Below are positions 24,612 through 33,084 of a stretch of 64,000 nt of DNA, in pieces. The DNA is from an uncultured Clostridia bacterium. Its GTDB lineage: Bacteria; Bacillota; Clostridia; Christensenellales; DTU072. A program made the translations under genes and the position numbers. The stretch's first letter is position 1; each line of letters starts with the position of its first letter. The DNA lies in NCBI GenBank assembly GCA_934274515.1, contig CAKQTC010000002.1, forward strand, positions 116,767 to 180,766. Reading direction: 5' to 3'. A model generated the notes under the pieces. The model ran no database searches and had not been told where the DNA came from. It saw only the letters and a list, made by a program, of their open reading frames with translations.

Positions 24612-25064
24612 ATGAACAAATGGGATAAACGCTTTATGGAAATGGCTCATCTCGTTGCGGGATGGAGCAGTTGTTATCAGACAAACCGCCAAGTCGGCGC
24701 GGTTATCGTAAAAGACAAACGTATTCTAACAACCGGATATAACGGCGCGAGCAGCGGTATTCAGTCTTGTAAGGAGCGCGGCGAATGTATTCGCAAAAAA
24801 CTCGGTATACAGTCGGGGACGCAACTCGAAGTATGTTACGCCGTACACGCGGAACAAAATGCGATAGTTCAGGCTGCCAAACTCGGAGTTTCGGTAGACG
24901 GAGCAACGATTTACGTCACTCATCAACCTTGTTCCATTTGCGCGAAAATGATTATTAACAGCGGAATAAAAAGGATAGTTTATAAAGAAGGTTATCCCGA
25001 CGATTTTTCGTGGCGGTTGTTCAACGAATGCGGCATACTCGTAGAAAAATACGATGAACTTTAA
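24612..25064 (+). CDS. dCMP deaminase (ComEB-like)
   Basis: This 150-residue protein is a zinc-dependent cytidine-deaminase-fold enzyme. The zinc ligands and catalytic Glu are H79 and E81 in VHAEQNAI and the cysteines of QPCSIC (C107, C110). The extra conserved segment with CKERGECIRKKLGIQSG (about 53-69) identifies the deoxycytidylate deaminase group, which makes dUMP for thymidylate synthesis. In Bacillus the homologue is comEB, in the late competence operon, but no other competence gene is present here. It is followed 14 bp later by the ROK kinase. Confidence 0.93.
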   Translation: MNKWDKRFMEMAHLVAGWSSCYQTNRQVGAVIVKDKRILTTGYNGASSGIQSCKERGECIRKKLGIQSGTQLEVCYAVHAEQNAIVQAAKLGVSVDGATIYVTHQPCSICAKMIINSGIKRIVYKEGYPDDFSWRLFNECGILVEKYDEL

Positions 25065-25078
25065 TTTAGGAGAAGAAA

Positions 25079-26029
25079 ATGAAATATTACATCGGCGTTG
25101 ACATCGGCGGAATGAGCATTAAAGCGGGGGTTGTAGACGAAAACGGCGTTATTTTATCGAAAAAAACGTGTGTGACGAGAGCGACCGAAAAGTGCGAAAC
25201 AATCGTTCGCGACATTTACGAACTTTGTTTGGAAACGGTTGCGGCGGCGGGATTGACACAAGACGACGTTACCGCTGTCGGAATGGGCTCGCCCGGTACA
25301 GTCAACAGCGAAAAAGGGATAATTACGTTTGCCGGGAATTTGAATTTTCACAACGCAAACGTAGTTAAAGAGTTTCGTAAACTTTGGAAAATTAAGACTG
25401 TCGTCAACAACGACGCGAACTGCGCCGCGTTAGGCGAAGCGAAATTCGGCGCGGCAAAGGGCGTTAAAAATCTCGTTTTCGTGACGCTCGGAACGGGAAT
25501 AGGAACGGGTTATGTCATAGACGGAAAGATATTTTTAGGTCAACGCGGCGAAGGTGCGGAAGGGGGACACATTTGTATAAAAATGGGCGGCGAGAAATGT
25601 ACTTGCGGCGAAAAAGGCTGCTGGGAAGCGTACGCGTCGGCTACCGCATTGATTAGACAGACGGAAATGGCGATGAAAAAGCACCCCGAATCGCTTATGA
25701 ACGAAATTGTCGCAGAGAAAGGCAAAATAGACGGTACGATACCGTTTGAGGCTTACAAAAAAGGAGATAAAACCGCGGAAAAAGTCGTTAAAACGTATGT
25801 TAAGTACGTTGCGACCGGAATTGTTACCAATATTAACATTTTCCGCCCGGAAGTGATTTCTATCGGCGGAGGAGTGAGTAACGCAGGCGACGAGTTTATA
25901 AAAATGATAGCAAAGGAAGCGAAAAAGCACGCGTTCGGAAGAAAAGTCAACAAGATGCCGCTTATCGTTAAGGCGCAACTCGGGAACGACGCCGGTATAG
26001 TCGGTGCAGCCGCTCCCGTTATGGATTAA
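25079..26029 (+). CDS. ROK family glucokinase-like sugar kinase
   Basis: This 316-residue protein begins with the ATP-binding segment IGVDIGGMSIKAGVVD. It has the ROK signature region with the zinc site EGGH...CTCGEKGCWEAYAS (about 161-184), and VNNDANCAALGE with the catalytic Asp (about 104-115). ROK kinases phosphorylate glucose or related hexoses. The repressor-type N-terminal helix-turn-helix is absent, so this is an enzyme rather than a regulator. AGGAGAAG precedes the start. It ends 2 bp before the radical SAM gene and is probably in one operon with it. Confidence 0.92.
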   Translation: MKYYIGVDIGGMSIKAGVVDENGVILSKKTCVTRATEKCETIVRDIYELCLETVAAAGLTQDDVTAVGMGSPGTVNSEKGIITFAGNLNFHNANVVKEFRKLWKIKTVVNNDANCAALGEAKFGAAKGVKNLVFVTLGTGIGTGYVIDGKIFLGQRGEGAEGGHICIKMGGEKCTCGEKGCWEAYASATALIRQTEMAMKKHPESLMNEIVAEKGKIDGTIPFEAYKKGDKTAEKVVKTYVKYVATGIVTNINIFRPEVISIGGGVSNAGDEFIKMIAKEAKKHAFGRKVNKMPLIVKAQLGNDAGIVGAAAPVMD

Positions 26030-26031
26030 AA

Positions 26032-27813
26032 ATGTTCGATTTAAGTCAATATTTAATGAGCGTGGAAAAACCCGCGCGGTACATCGGCGGAGAGTTTAAC
26101 ACGCCGGATATGAACAAACAATGCGACGTGCGATTTTGTCTTTGTTTTCCCGACCTTTACGAAGTCGGAATGAGCAATCTCGGTATCGCTATTCTTTACG
26201 ACGTATTAAACAAAACGGACGGCGTCGTATGCGAGCGTTGTTTTGCGCCATGGGTTGATTTAGGCGATATTTTACGCAAAAACAACGTTCCGCTTTTTAG
26301 CATAGAAACGAGAAAACCTCTTAAAGAGTTTGACATAGTCGGTTTCTCCGTGCCGTACGAAATGAGTTACAGCAACGTTTTGTATATGATGGATTTGGCG
26401 CAAATACCGTTCAGAGCGAAAGACAGAGGAAACGAATATCCGCTTATCGTAGGCGGAGGACCCGCCGCGGCGAACCCCGAACCGATAATCGACTTTTTCG
26501 ATTTGTTTTTTATAGGGGACGGGGAAGAGGCGGACGCACTCGTTGCGGAAGTAGTAAAAAAATACAAAGGCGATAAAAAGAAAATTTTATCCGAATGTGC
26601 CAAAATACAAGGCGTTTACGTTCCGTCCGTTTGTGAAGTAAAAAACGGTTTTTGCGTGACGACGGTTCAAAAAGCGGTCGTGAAAAATCTTAACGACGCC
26701 CCGTATCCGACAAAACCTCTCGTGCCTAATCTCGAAATTATACACGATAGAGGGGTAGTCGAGTTGTACAGAGGCTGTTACGCAGGGTGCAGATTTTGTC
26801 AAGCAGGATTTTTCTACCGTCCGATACGGTATAGAAACAGAGAAAAAGTCGTGTGTTTGGCGAAACAAATCATAGACAACACGGGTTTTGACGAAATAGG
26901 ACTTACGAGTTTATCGAGCGGCGACTACGAAGATATTTACGGCGTTCTTAGCGATATTAATGAAATATCCAAAGAAAAACACGTCGTTTTTCAACTTCCG
27001 AGTCTGCGACTTGACAGTTTTACGGCACTTCTTACGAAAAACGCGAAAAAACTTTCGCTTACGTTTGCTCCCGAAGCAGGCACGCAACGATTGAGAAACG
27101 TCATAAACAAAAACATAACCGACGAAGACATCGAAAAAAGTATGCGACTTGCGTTTGAAACGGGCTATCGCACGGTAAAACTGTATTTTATGCTGGGTTT
27201 ACCTACGGAAACCGACGAAGACGTACTCGGAATAGCAGAAATAGTGCGCAAAATACGCAGTATTTATCGAGAAATAACGGGTAAAACCGACTTGTCCGTC
27301 AACGTAAGCACTTCTATGTTTATCCCTAAACCCGTTACGCCTTTTCAATGGTGCGAGCAAGTGTCGATAGCGGAAATGGAAAGAAAACAAAACCTGCTTA
27401 AAGCCGAATTTTTCCCGATGCGCGGAGTGAGATACGCTTATCACGCGGCAGATACGTCCGTACTCGAAGGAGTATTCGCAAGAGGCGACCGTAAACTTTC
27501 CTACGTCATCGAAGACGCGTATAATTCCGGTTGTTACTTCGACGGTTGGTCGGAAAAATTTAACAGCGAAAAATGGTTCGCCGCGCTCGAAAAAAACGGT
27601 ATAAAAACGGAAGACTACACCGGGAAACGAGAACTTAACGAAACCCTGCCTTGGGATTTCATCGACTTCGGCGTGACGAAAGCGTATATGAAAAAAGAAT
27701 ATAATAAGGCGATTAAAGGAGAAACCACCGCGCCGTGTAAGCATAAGTGTAACGGTTGCGGCGCAAAAAATATGGGCGAATGCAGAATGTACGAAGGAGA
27801 AGAAAATAAATGA
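26032..27813 (+). CDS. B12-binding-type radical SAM protein (TIGR03960 family)
   Basis: This 593-residue protein has an N-terminal cobalamin-binding-like Rossmann region (about 30-175), and a radical SAM domain with the cluster motif RGCYAGCRFCQAG (C249, C253, C256). A C-terminal Cys-rich segment CKHKCNGCGAKNMGEC follows. It matches the family that is almost always encoded directly before a DUF2344 protein and often before RNase G; the pair probably modifies a macromolecule, but the reaction is not established. Here the next gene is DUF2344, overlapping by 4 bp (ATGA), and then an RNase G-like gene. Confidence 0.9.
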   Translation: MFDLSQYLMSVEKPARYIGGEFNTPDMNKQCDVRFCLCFPDLYEVGMSNLGIAILYDVLNKTDGVVCERCFAPWVDLGDILRKNNVPLFSIETRKPLKEFDIVGFSVPYEMSYSNVLYMMDLAQIPFRAKDRGNEYPLIVGGGPAAANPEPIIDFFDLFFIGDGEEADALVAEVVKKYKGDKKKILSECAKIQGVYVPSVCEVKNGFCVTTVQKAVVKNLNDAPYPTKPLVPNLEIIHDRGVVELYRGCYAGCRFCQAGFFYRPIRYRNREKVVCLAKQIIDNTGFDEIGLTSLSSGDYEDIYGVLSDINEISKEKHVVFQLPSLRLDSFTALLTKNAKKLSLTFAPEAGTQRLRNVINKNITDEDIEKSMRLAFETGYRTVKLYFMLGLPTETDEDVLGIAEIVRKIRSIYREITGKTDLSVNVSTSMFIPKPVTPFQWCEQVSIAEMERKQNLLKAEFFPMRGVRYAYHAADTSVLEGVFARGDRKLSYVIEDAYNSGCYFDGWSEKFNSEKWFAALEKNGIKTEDYTGKRELNETLPWDFIDFGVTKAYMKKEYNKAIKGETTAPCKHKCNGCGAKNMGECRMYEGEENK

Positions 27814-28469
27814 TAACCCTTTGTTTTGCGAGAACGGGAAACGGTGTTTATGTAGCCCATACAGATGTATTGAGGAGCCTAAACCGCTCAATGCGGCGCG
27901 CAGGACTCGATATGAATTTTAGCAAGGGTTATAACAAACATATGGCGCTCAAACTTACGCAACCGTTGCCGCTCGGGATAGCAAGCGAAGACGAGTACGT
28001 TAGTTGCGACGTGGCAAGCGAAGTGTCGAAACGCGAATTTTTAGAAAAAATGCAAGTTTGTTTTCCGCCGTTTTTAACCCCGAAAAAAGCATATGTAAGT
28101 GCGAATAATCCCAATCTCGCCGCAAAAGTGATTGCCGGGGATTATGAAATTAAATGTGAAAAGGCGGACGAATTTAAGGAAGAAATCGAAAAACTTGCCG
28201 AAGGATTTACGACTGAAATCGAGAAAGACGGCAAGAAAACGGAACACGATTATACGGGCTATATCTATTCGATTAGGGTGGAGAAAGGCACGATATATTG
28301 CAGGTTTTCTTTCGGAAGCAAGAATTTACGGGCGGACGTGTTTTGTAAATATCTTAACGATAAATTCGGTTTATCTATACCGTTTTCCGCAATAGTGAGG
28401 AAAAAGCAACTCGTTCAAGTTGAAAACGGACTCATCACTGCCGCCGAATATTTGGAGTCTCTTGAATGA
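27810..28469 (+). CDS. DUF2344 / TIGR03936 family protein
   Basis: This 219-residue protein begins with an HTDVLRSLNRSMRRAGL segment typical of DUF2344, the partner (often fused) of the preceding radical SAM protein. SKGYNKHMALKLTQPLPLG (about 38-56) is also family-typical. The function is unknown. It overlaps both neighbours by ATGA junctions, so it is surely co-translated with them. Confidence 0.9.
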   Translation: MITLCFARTGNGVYVAHTDVLRSLNRSMRRAGLDMNFSKGYNKHMALKLTQPLPLGIASEDEYVSCDVASEVSKREFLEKMQVCFPPFLTPKKAYVSANNPNLAAKVIAGDYEIKCEKADEFKEEIEKLAEGFTTEIEKDGKKTEHDYTGYIYSIRVEKGTIYCRFSFGSKNLRADVFCKYLNDKFGLSIPFSAIVRKKQLVQVENGLITAAEYLESLE

Positions 28470-29458
28470 AAACCGAAGTTTTTTACAAAAAAAACGAAAA
28501 AGGGGCGGAAATAGCCATAAGGGAAAACGGAATAGTCGAGCATTATTATAAGTTCGACGACGTTTTTTATACGGGAAGTATTTTCGTGGGGAAAGTCGTA
28601 AGGGTCAACAAAACGCCGGGAGCGTTTGTCGATATAGGTTTGGACAAGGACGGTTTGCTTGACTACCGCGACGGGCTTAAATCGGGCGATTACGTTTTAG
28701 TGACCGTCACGAAAGAACCTACGGAAACGAAGGGGTGTGCATTAAGTGAAAATATTTCGATTGCGGGCAGGTTTACGGTAGCCGATTGTTCCGAGAAAGT
28801 TAATTTTTCTTCAAAAATTTCGAGTAAAAGAAGACAGGAACTTCTTGAAAAATGCAAAAATGACGAAATCAGCGGCGTTCTATTCCGTTCGGCAAGCGAA
28901 AAAGCGGACGAAAAAGAAGTTTTCGACGAATTTAAGAGAATAAAAAAAGAACTAGAAGAGATAAAGAAAGCGGCAAGAACTACGCAAAAGGTCAGTTGCG
29001 TTTACTCGGACGACGCGGTTAAAATAGCAAAAAGGTTTGCTCGAAGCGACGATGATTTGATATACGGTTTTGCCGAAATAGAAAAGGAAATCAAAGACGT
29101 CGGCGCGCGAAAAATCGAAAAAGACGGAATAGAAATCGTTTTTGACAAAACCGAGGCGTTGACGGCGATTGACGTCAATTATCATAGATACGGCGGTAAC
29201 GCGGCGGGGAGCGAAGAGGCAATTTATCGCGTTAATTCCGTCGCGATTAAGGAAATTGCCAGACAAATAAGGTTACGAAATATCGGCGGTATTATAATGG
29301 TGGATTTTATAAGTATGAAAAGCCATGAAAACACCGAAAGGCTAGAACGACTTTTCAAAGACGAACTTGCCTTAGACAACGTTAAAACGAGCGTTGAACT
29401 CGTAAAGAGCATAGGAATGTTTGCCGTCACAAGAAAGAGAAGATACGGCTCGCTATAA
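28466..29458 (+). CDS. rng: Ribonuclease E/G family protein, short form
   Basis: This 330-residue protein has an S1-type RNA-binding domain (about 35-100) and the catalytic DNase-like domain of RNase E/G. The two metal-binding Asp residues are present: D236 in ALTAIDVNYHRYGG and D280 in GGIIMVDFISM. It should cut single-stranded 5'-monophosphate RNA. Standard RNase G has about 480-500 residues; this protein stops at VTRKRRYGSL, just where the zinc-link (CPxC) and small domain would follow. The stop codon is clean and nothing like the missing part follows in any frame that I could see. Whether it is a natural short form or a truncation is open. The usual downstream rplU-rpmA genes are absent. 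Confidence 0.88.
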   Translation: MKTEVFYKKNEKGAEIAIRENGIVEHYYKFDDVFYTGSIFVGKVVRVNKTPGAFVDIGLDKDGLLDYRDGLKSGDYVLVTVTKEPTETKGCALSENISIAGRFTVADCSEKVNFSSKISSKRRQELLEKCKNDEISGVLFRSASEKADEKEVFDEFKRIKKELEEIKKAARTTQKVSCVYSDDAVKIAKRFARSDDDLIYGFAEIEKEIKDVGARKIEKDGIEIVFDKTEALTAIDVNYHRYGGNAAGSEEAIYRVNSVAIKEIARQIRLRNIGGIIMVDFISMKSHENTERLERLFKDELALDNVKTSVELVKSIGMFAVTRKRRYGSL

Positions 29459-29490
29459 GTATAAATTCGACAAGAAGGAATATTTTTCGC

Positions 29491-29518
29491 TTTAACTAGC
29501 GTATTTGCGCCTTATAAT
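29491..29518 (+). promoter_or_regulatory. Promoter of the SH3-like gene
   Basis: TTTAAC, a 16-bp spacer and TATAAT. The -10 box ends 20 bp before the ATG at 29538, leaving a leader of only about 13 nt. Confidence 0.6.
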
Positions 29519-29537
29519 AACGATTATACTTTTCGCT

Positions 29538-30239
29538 ATGAAAAAGTCGGTCGTTGTTTTTTTATTAGTAATTATTGCGTTCGTTGCGGCTACGCCGCTT
29601 GCGCAAGGCGTTTCTTCCCTGGCGGTCAGCACGCCTTACGCCGTTATCGGCGACGACGTGTGGTTACTCGCGGAAAGCGGAAACAAACTTTTTTTGCTTC
29701 CCAAGACGTATTATGCGCGTATCGACAAAATGGACGACGATTATTATTACGTTACGTTTAACGGTGTGAGCGGAAAAATTCCGAAAGCGAGCGTGTCGGT
29801 CGTAGGATACGACAAAGCGGTGCAGGATACGCAAAAAATCATAAGAATTGCGCCGGAATATGCTGTTTTTACCGAAATAAAACTAAAAACCGCGCTCGAA
29901 GGAGAGAGCAAAGACGAACTTGCGCCGACAGGCGAACCGCTCACGTATCTAGGCACTTACAGGCAAGGGGAAACAATATGGTATTACGTTAGTTTCGGCG
30001 GCAAATACGGGTATGTCAAGAATACTTACACAGATTCGCCCGAGTTGACTTTTGACGAGTTTAAGCCCGTTACCGACGAAAAAAAAGCAGAACCGAACGA
30101 TGCGGACGAAAAAACCGAGAACAAACCCGAACTCGTAAAAATTCTCGTAATAGGCGGAGTAAGCGCGGTTGCCTTGATATTCGTCATCATATTGTTTTTG
30201 CCGAGAAAAAACAAAAAACACAAGTATTATTACAGTTAA
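29538..30239 (+). CDS. Secreted/membrane protein with SH3-like segments
   Basis: This 233-residue protein has an N-terminal signal peptide or anchor (about 1-25, KKSVVVFLLVIIAFVAATPLA), two SH3-like stretches (WLLAESGNKLFLLPKTYYAR; WYYVSFGGKYGYVKNTY), a Glu/Lys/Asp-rich linker and a C-terminal membrane segment (about 200-222) followed by a basic tail. It is therefore probably held at both ends or by the C-terminus, facing the wall. No named family is recognised. No Shine-Dalgarno precedes the ATG and the leader is very short. An upstream in-frame TTG (29505) lies within the promoter and is unlikely. Confidence 0.7.
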   Translation: MKKSVVVFLLVIIAFVAATPLAQGVSSLAVSTPYAVIGDDVWLLAESGNKLFLLPKTYYARIDKMDDDYYYVTFNGVSGKIPKASVSVVGYDKAVQDTQKIIRIAPEYAVFTEIKLKTALEGESKDELAPTGEPLTYLGTYRQGETIWYYVSFGGKYGYVKNTYTDSPELTFDEFKPVTDEKKAEPNDADEKTENKPELVKILVIGGVSAVALIFVIILFLPRKNKKHKYYYS

Positions 30240-30305
30240 GTCGCGGTTGACAAAGCAAAAAGCGGATAAAGAATAGTAAGTTCGCATTTCCTCTCGACGT
30301 ATTAA

Positions 30306-30334
30306 TTGACGAACAGAATAAATATCTATATAAT
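30306..30334 (+). promoter_or_regulatory. Promoter of guaA
   Basis: TTGACG, a 17-bp spacer and TATAAT, 33 bp before the guaA ATG. No purine riboswitch is visible in the short leader. Confidence 0.8.
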
Positions 30335-30367
30335 ATATTCGCAAGAAAAAATTTTTCGGGAGATACA

Positions 30368-31903
30368 ATGGAAAAACATCAAACAATAGTCGTTTTGGAT
30401 TTCGGCGGTCAATATAATCAGTTGATTGCGAGAAGAGTTAGAGATTTGGGCGTTTATACCGAACTTCTTCCTTATTCCACGAGTATAGAAAAACTCAAAG
30501 AAATTAACCCCATAGGCATAATTCTTACGGGCGGACCTAATTCCGTTTTCACCAAAGACGCGCTTGTCGCGGATAAAAAAGTGTTTGAACTCGGCATACC
30601 TATGCTCGGAATTTGTTACGGGGCGCAACTGCTGGCGTATTCTACGGGAGGTAACGTTACCGGAGCGACCACGAAAGAGTACGGCAAATGCGAAATCGTT
30701 TATTCGGATTGCGATTTGTTCGACGGTATCGAAAAGAAAAACGTTTGCTGGATGAGCCATACCGATTTTGTTTGCGAACTCGGCAACGGGTTTGAAATCC
30801 TCGGTAAAACCGCGACTTGTCCGATTGCGGCGTACGGCAACAAAGAAAAGAAACTTTACGGGGTACAGTTTCATCCCGAAGTTGTGCATACCGTCGGCGG
30901 AATAAAGATGCTCGAAAACTTCCTTTATAAGGTATGCGGAGCGAAAGGCGACTGGACAATGAAAGGTTTTGTCGCCAACCAAATCAAAGCGTTGCGCGAG
31001 AAAATAGGCGATAAGAAAGTTCTCTGCGCGATGAGCGGCGGCGTGGACAGCGCGGTAGCGGCTACCCTTCTATACAGAGCGGTAGGAGATAACCTTACGT
31101 GCGTTTTCGTTGACCACGGTTTGCTCCGCAAATACGAGGCAGACCAAGTAATGAAAGTTTTTCGCGACGAACAGGGTATGAACGTCATCAAAATCGACGC
31201 GGAAAAGAGATTTTTGGACAGATTGGCAGGAGTAACCGAACCCGAAAGAAAACGCAAAATAATCGGAGAGGAATTTATAAGAGTATTTGAAGAATTCGGT
31301 AAACAAATCGGCAAAGTCGATTATCTCGTTCAAGGGACGATATATCCGGACGTTGTAGAAAGCGGATTCGGAAAAGCCGCGCTTATTAAATCGCACCACA
31401 ACGTAGGGGGACTGCCGTCGGTAATAGATTTTAAGGAAATAATCGAGCCTCTTAGGGATTTATTCAAAGACGAGGTGAGAAAAGTCGGAAAAGAACTCGG
31501 ACTCGACGACGAAATCGTTATGCGTCAACCGTTCCCCGGACCGGGTTTGGCAATTCGTATAATCGGAAACATAACAAAAGAAAAACTCGACCTTCTCCGC
31601 GATGCGGACTATATAATGCGTGAAGAAATCGCGAAAAACGGACTTAAAAACGACATTTGGCAATATTTTGCGGCGTTGACGAATATGCAAAGCGTCGGCG
31701 TAATGGGCGATATGAGAACCTACGATTACGCCGTTGCGCTTAGAGCGGTAACGAGTGTAGACGCGATGACGGCGGATTTTGCAAGAATACCGTACGACGT
31801 GCTTGCGAAGATAAGCAATCGTATCGTAAACGAAGTTAAGGGCGTAAACAGAGTGCTTTACGACATAACGAGCAAACCCCCGGCAACTATCGAAATGGAA
31901 TAA
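30368..31903 (+). CDS. guaA: GMP synthase (glutamine-hydrolysing)
   Basis: This 511-residue protein converts XMP to GMP using glutamine and ATP, the last step of guanine nucleotide synthesis. It has an N-terminal class I glutamine amidotransferase domain (catalytic C83 in GICYGAQ; His and Glu in FHPE), an ATP-pyrophosphatase domain with AMSGGVDSAVAA (about 222-233), and the C-terminal dimerisation domain ending in KPPATIEME. The length is standard. CGGGAGA precedes the start. It is a single-gene unit with its own promoter and terminator. A G-quadruplex-capable C-tract begins three bases after the stop codon. Confidence 0.98.
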   Translation: MEKHQTIVVLDFGGQYNQLIARRVRDLGVYTELLPYSTSIEKLKEINPIGIILTGGPNSVFTKDALVADKKVFELGIPMLGICYGAQLLAYSTGGNVTGATTKEYGKCEIVYSDCDLFDGIEKKNVCWMSHTDFVCELGNGFEILGKTATCPIAAYGNKEKKLYGVQFHPEVVHTVGGIKMLENFLYKVCGAKGDWTMKGFVANQIKALREKIGDKKVLCAMSGGVDSAVAATLLYRAVGDNLTCVFVDHGLLRKYEADQVMKVFRDEQGMNVIKIDAEKRFLDRLAGVTEPERKRKIIGEEFIRVFEEFGKQIGKVDYLVQGTIYPDVVESGFGKAALIKSHHNVGGLPSVIDFKEIIEPLRDLFKDEVRKVGKELGLDDEIVMRQPFPGPGLAIRIIGNITKEKLDLLRDADYIMREEIAKNGLKNDIWQYFAALTNMQSVGVMGDMRTYDYAVALRAVTSVDAMTADFARIPYDVLAKISNRIVNEVKGVNRVLYDITSKPPATIEME

Positions 31904-31906
31904 GGA

Positions 31907-31921
31907 CCCACCCGCCCGCCC
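31907..31921. repeat. G-quadruplex-capable motif (copy 3)
   Basis: CCCACCCGCCCGCCC directly after the guaA stop codon. The core is identical to the copy at 19293. The guaA mRNA would carry the C-rich strand; the template strand would be able to form the quadruplex. Confidence 0.65.
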
Positions 31922-31950
31922 ATTTAGACAAAGCAAGATTTTATTACAAA

Positions 31951-31979
31951 AAAAACGAACCGATTTTCGGTTCGTTTTT
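31951..31979. terminator. Terminator of guaA, probably bidirectional
   Basis: AAAAACGAACCG/CGGTTCGTTTTT forms a 12-bp stem with a 5-nt loop. T-runs occur in both orientations, so it may also end the convergent TPM-domain gene. Confidence 0.88.
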
Positions 31980-31997
31980 GTTGATTGAATAGTTTGT

Positions 31998-32954
31998 TTA
32001 GAACAGCAATCCGTCCGACGAATCGGTGTGTTGACCGTTATCGGAAACGTTTTTTCCGCCTTTATCGACGTAGTCGCAGTATTCGTTTATCATTTTCTTT
32101 TGTTTATAGAGTCTAATACCGTTAATCAAGGGAACAACGATAAACAGAAGCATAATGAGAACGATAAGCGCGATTGCGAGTTTCATCGACGAGTCGATTT
32201 TTAGAGCCTCGTCGGTTGTGGACTTAAACGCCGCGTCGATGGCTTTTCCGTACGTTGCGCCCGAACGGTTAAGATTGCGTTGCAAATTCGTTTGGAAAAC
32301 CGCGAACAAATCGTCATCGAATACTTTTTGCGCGTTGTCACCGCACATATCGACCCACATCCATTTATCGTTTTCGCCAGTCGGGTTGTCGTTTACGGCA
32401 AACAATATAAGCAAATGTCCTTCGTCGTATCTGTCGATATAGAGTTGCCAAGCGTAATCTCTAAGGCTTGTTTCGGTTACTTTGTTGTATTTCGACGGTA
32501 AATCCGCGTATTTGAACGTAATTATATGCGGTTGAACGCCCGTCTTATTATAAAATGCTTTAAGGTCTGATTGCAGGTTCGGTTCGTCGCTTAGAATATT
32601 TGCGTTATCCTCTATATACGCGTCCGTAGCAACGCAATACTTCGATTTAAGTTTATGCGGAAGCATAAACGACAGGAAAAACGAGCAAATAACGATAGCG
32701 ATTAACATTATCACGGCTGACGAAATCAACGCCGTGAGGGGATTAGAGCGACGAGGAACGCCACCGTAATAAAAATAGCAAAGTCTGCCGTAAGGGTTGT
32801 AGTAAGCATATCTGCGACTGCCCGGGAAAGGCTTGTTAGGGTCGAAACGCGGACCGGAATTGCTACCGCGAGAACCGCCGCCGCCGAAAGAAAAGCCGCC
32901 GCCGCTGCCGCCGTGAAAACCTCCGCTCGAACCGCCACCGTGTGAACTTGGCAT
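31998..32954 (-). CDS. TPM-domain membrane protein with Gly/Ser-rich N-terminus
   Basis: This 318-residue protein starts with about 40 residues dominated by Gly and Ser (for example GGFHGGSGGGFSFGGGGS). A membrane segment follows (about 74-97), then an extracytoplasmic domain with YIEDNANILSDEPNLQSDLKAF (in parts) and HLLILFAVNDN that resembles the TPM domain, and a second membrane segment (about 256-278) with a basic tail. TPM proteins include a photosystem repair factor and bacterial proteins of unclear function. In most bacteria the Gly-rich part is C-terminal; here it is N-terminal. GGAGGTAATT precedes the ATG, and a promoter lies at 32982-33010. Confidence 0.72.
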   Translation of the reverse strand: MPSSHGGGSSGGFHGGSGGGFSFGGGGSRGSNSGPRFDPNKPFPGSRRYAYYNPYGRLCYFYYGGVPRRSNPLTALISSAVIMLIAIVICSFFLSFMLPHKLKSKYCVATDAYIEDNANILSDEPNLQSDLKAFYNKTGVQPHIITFKYADLPSKYNKVTETSLRDYAWQLYIDRYDEGHLLILFAVNDNPTGENDKWMWVDMCGDNAQKVFDDDLFAVFQTNLQRNLNRSGATYGKAIDAAFKSTTDEALKIDSSMKLAIALIVLIMLLFIVVPLINGIRLYKQKKMINEYCDYVDKGGKNVSDNGQHTDSSDGLLF

Positions 32955-32981
32955 AATTACCTCCGAAAAAATATTATATTA

Positions 32982-33010
32982 ATTTTATCATTAAATACGT
33001 TTGGTGTAAA
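32982..33010 (-). promoter_or_regulatory. Promoter of the TPM-domain gene
   Basis: On the minus strand, TTTACA, a 17-bp spacer and TAAAAT. Confidence 0.6.
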
Positions 33011-33033
33011 GCGCAATTTTTTGTTTTGTAAAG

Positions 33034-33057
33034 AAAAGCCCCGAAAAACTCGGGGCT
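33034..33057 (-). terminator. Terminator of the GGGtGRT operon
   Basis: Minus strand: AGCCCCGA/TCGGGGCT, 8-bp stem with a 5-nt loop, followed by TTTTCTTT. It is 27 bp after the stop codon. Confidence 0.88.
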
Positions 33058-33084
33058 CGGTTAATAATCGAAGCAGTCGAACGT

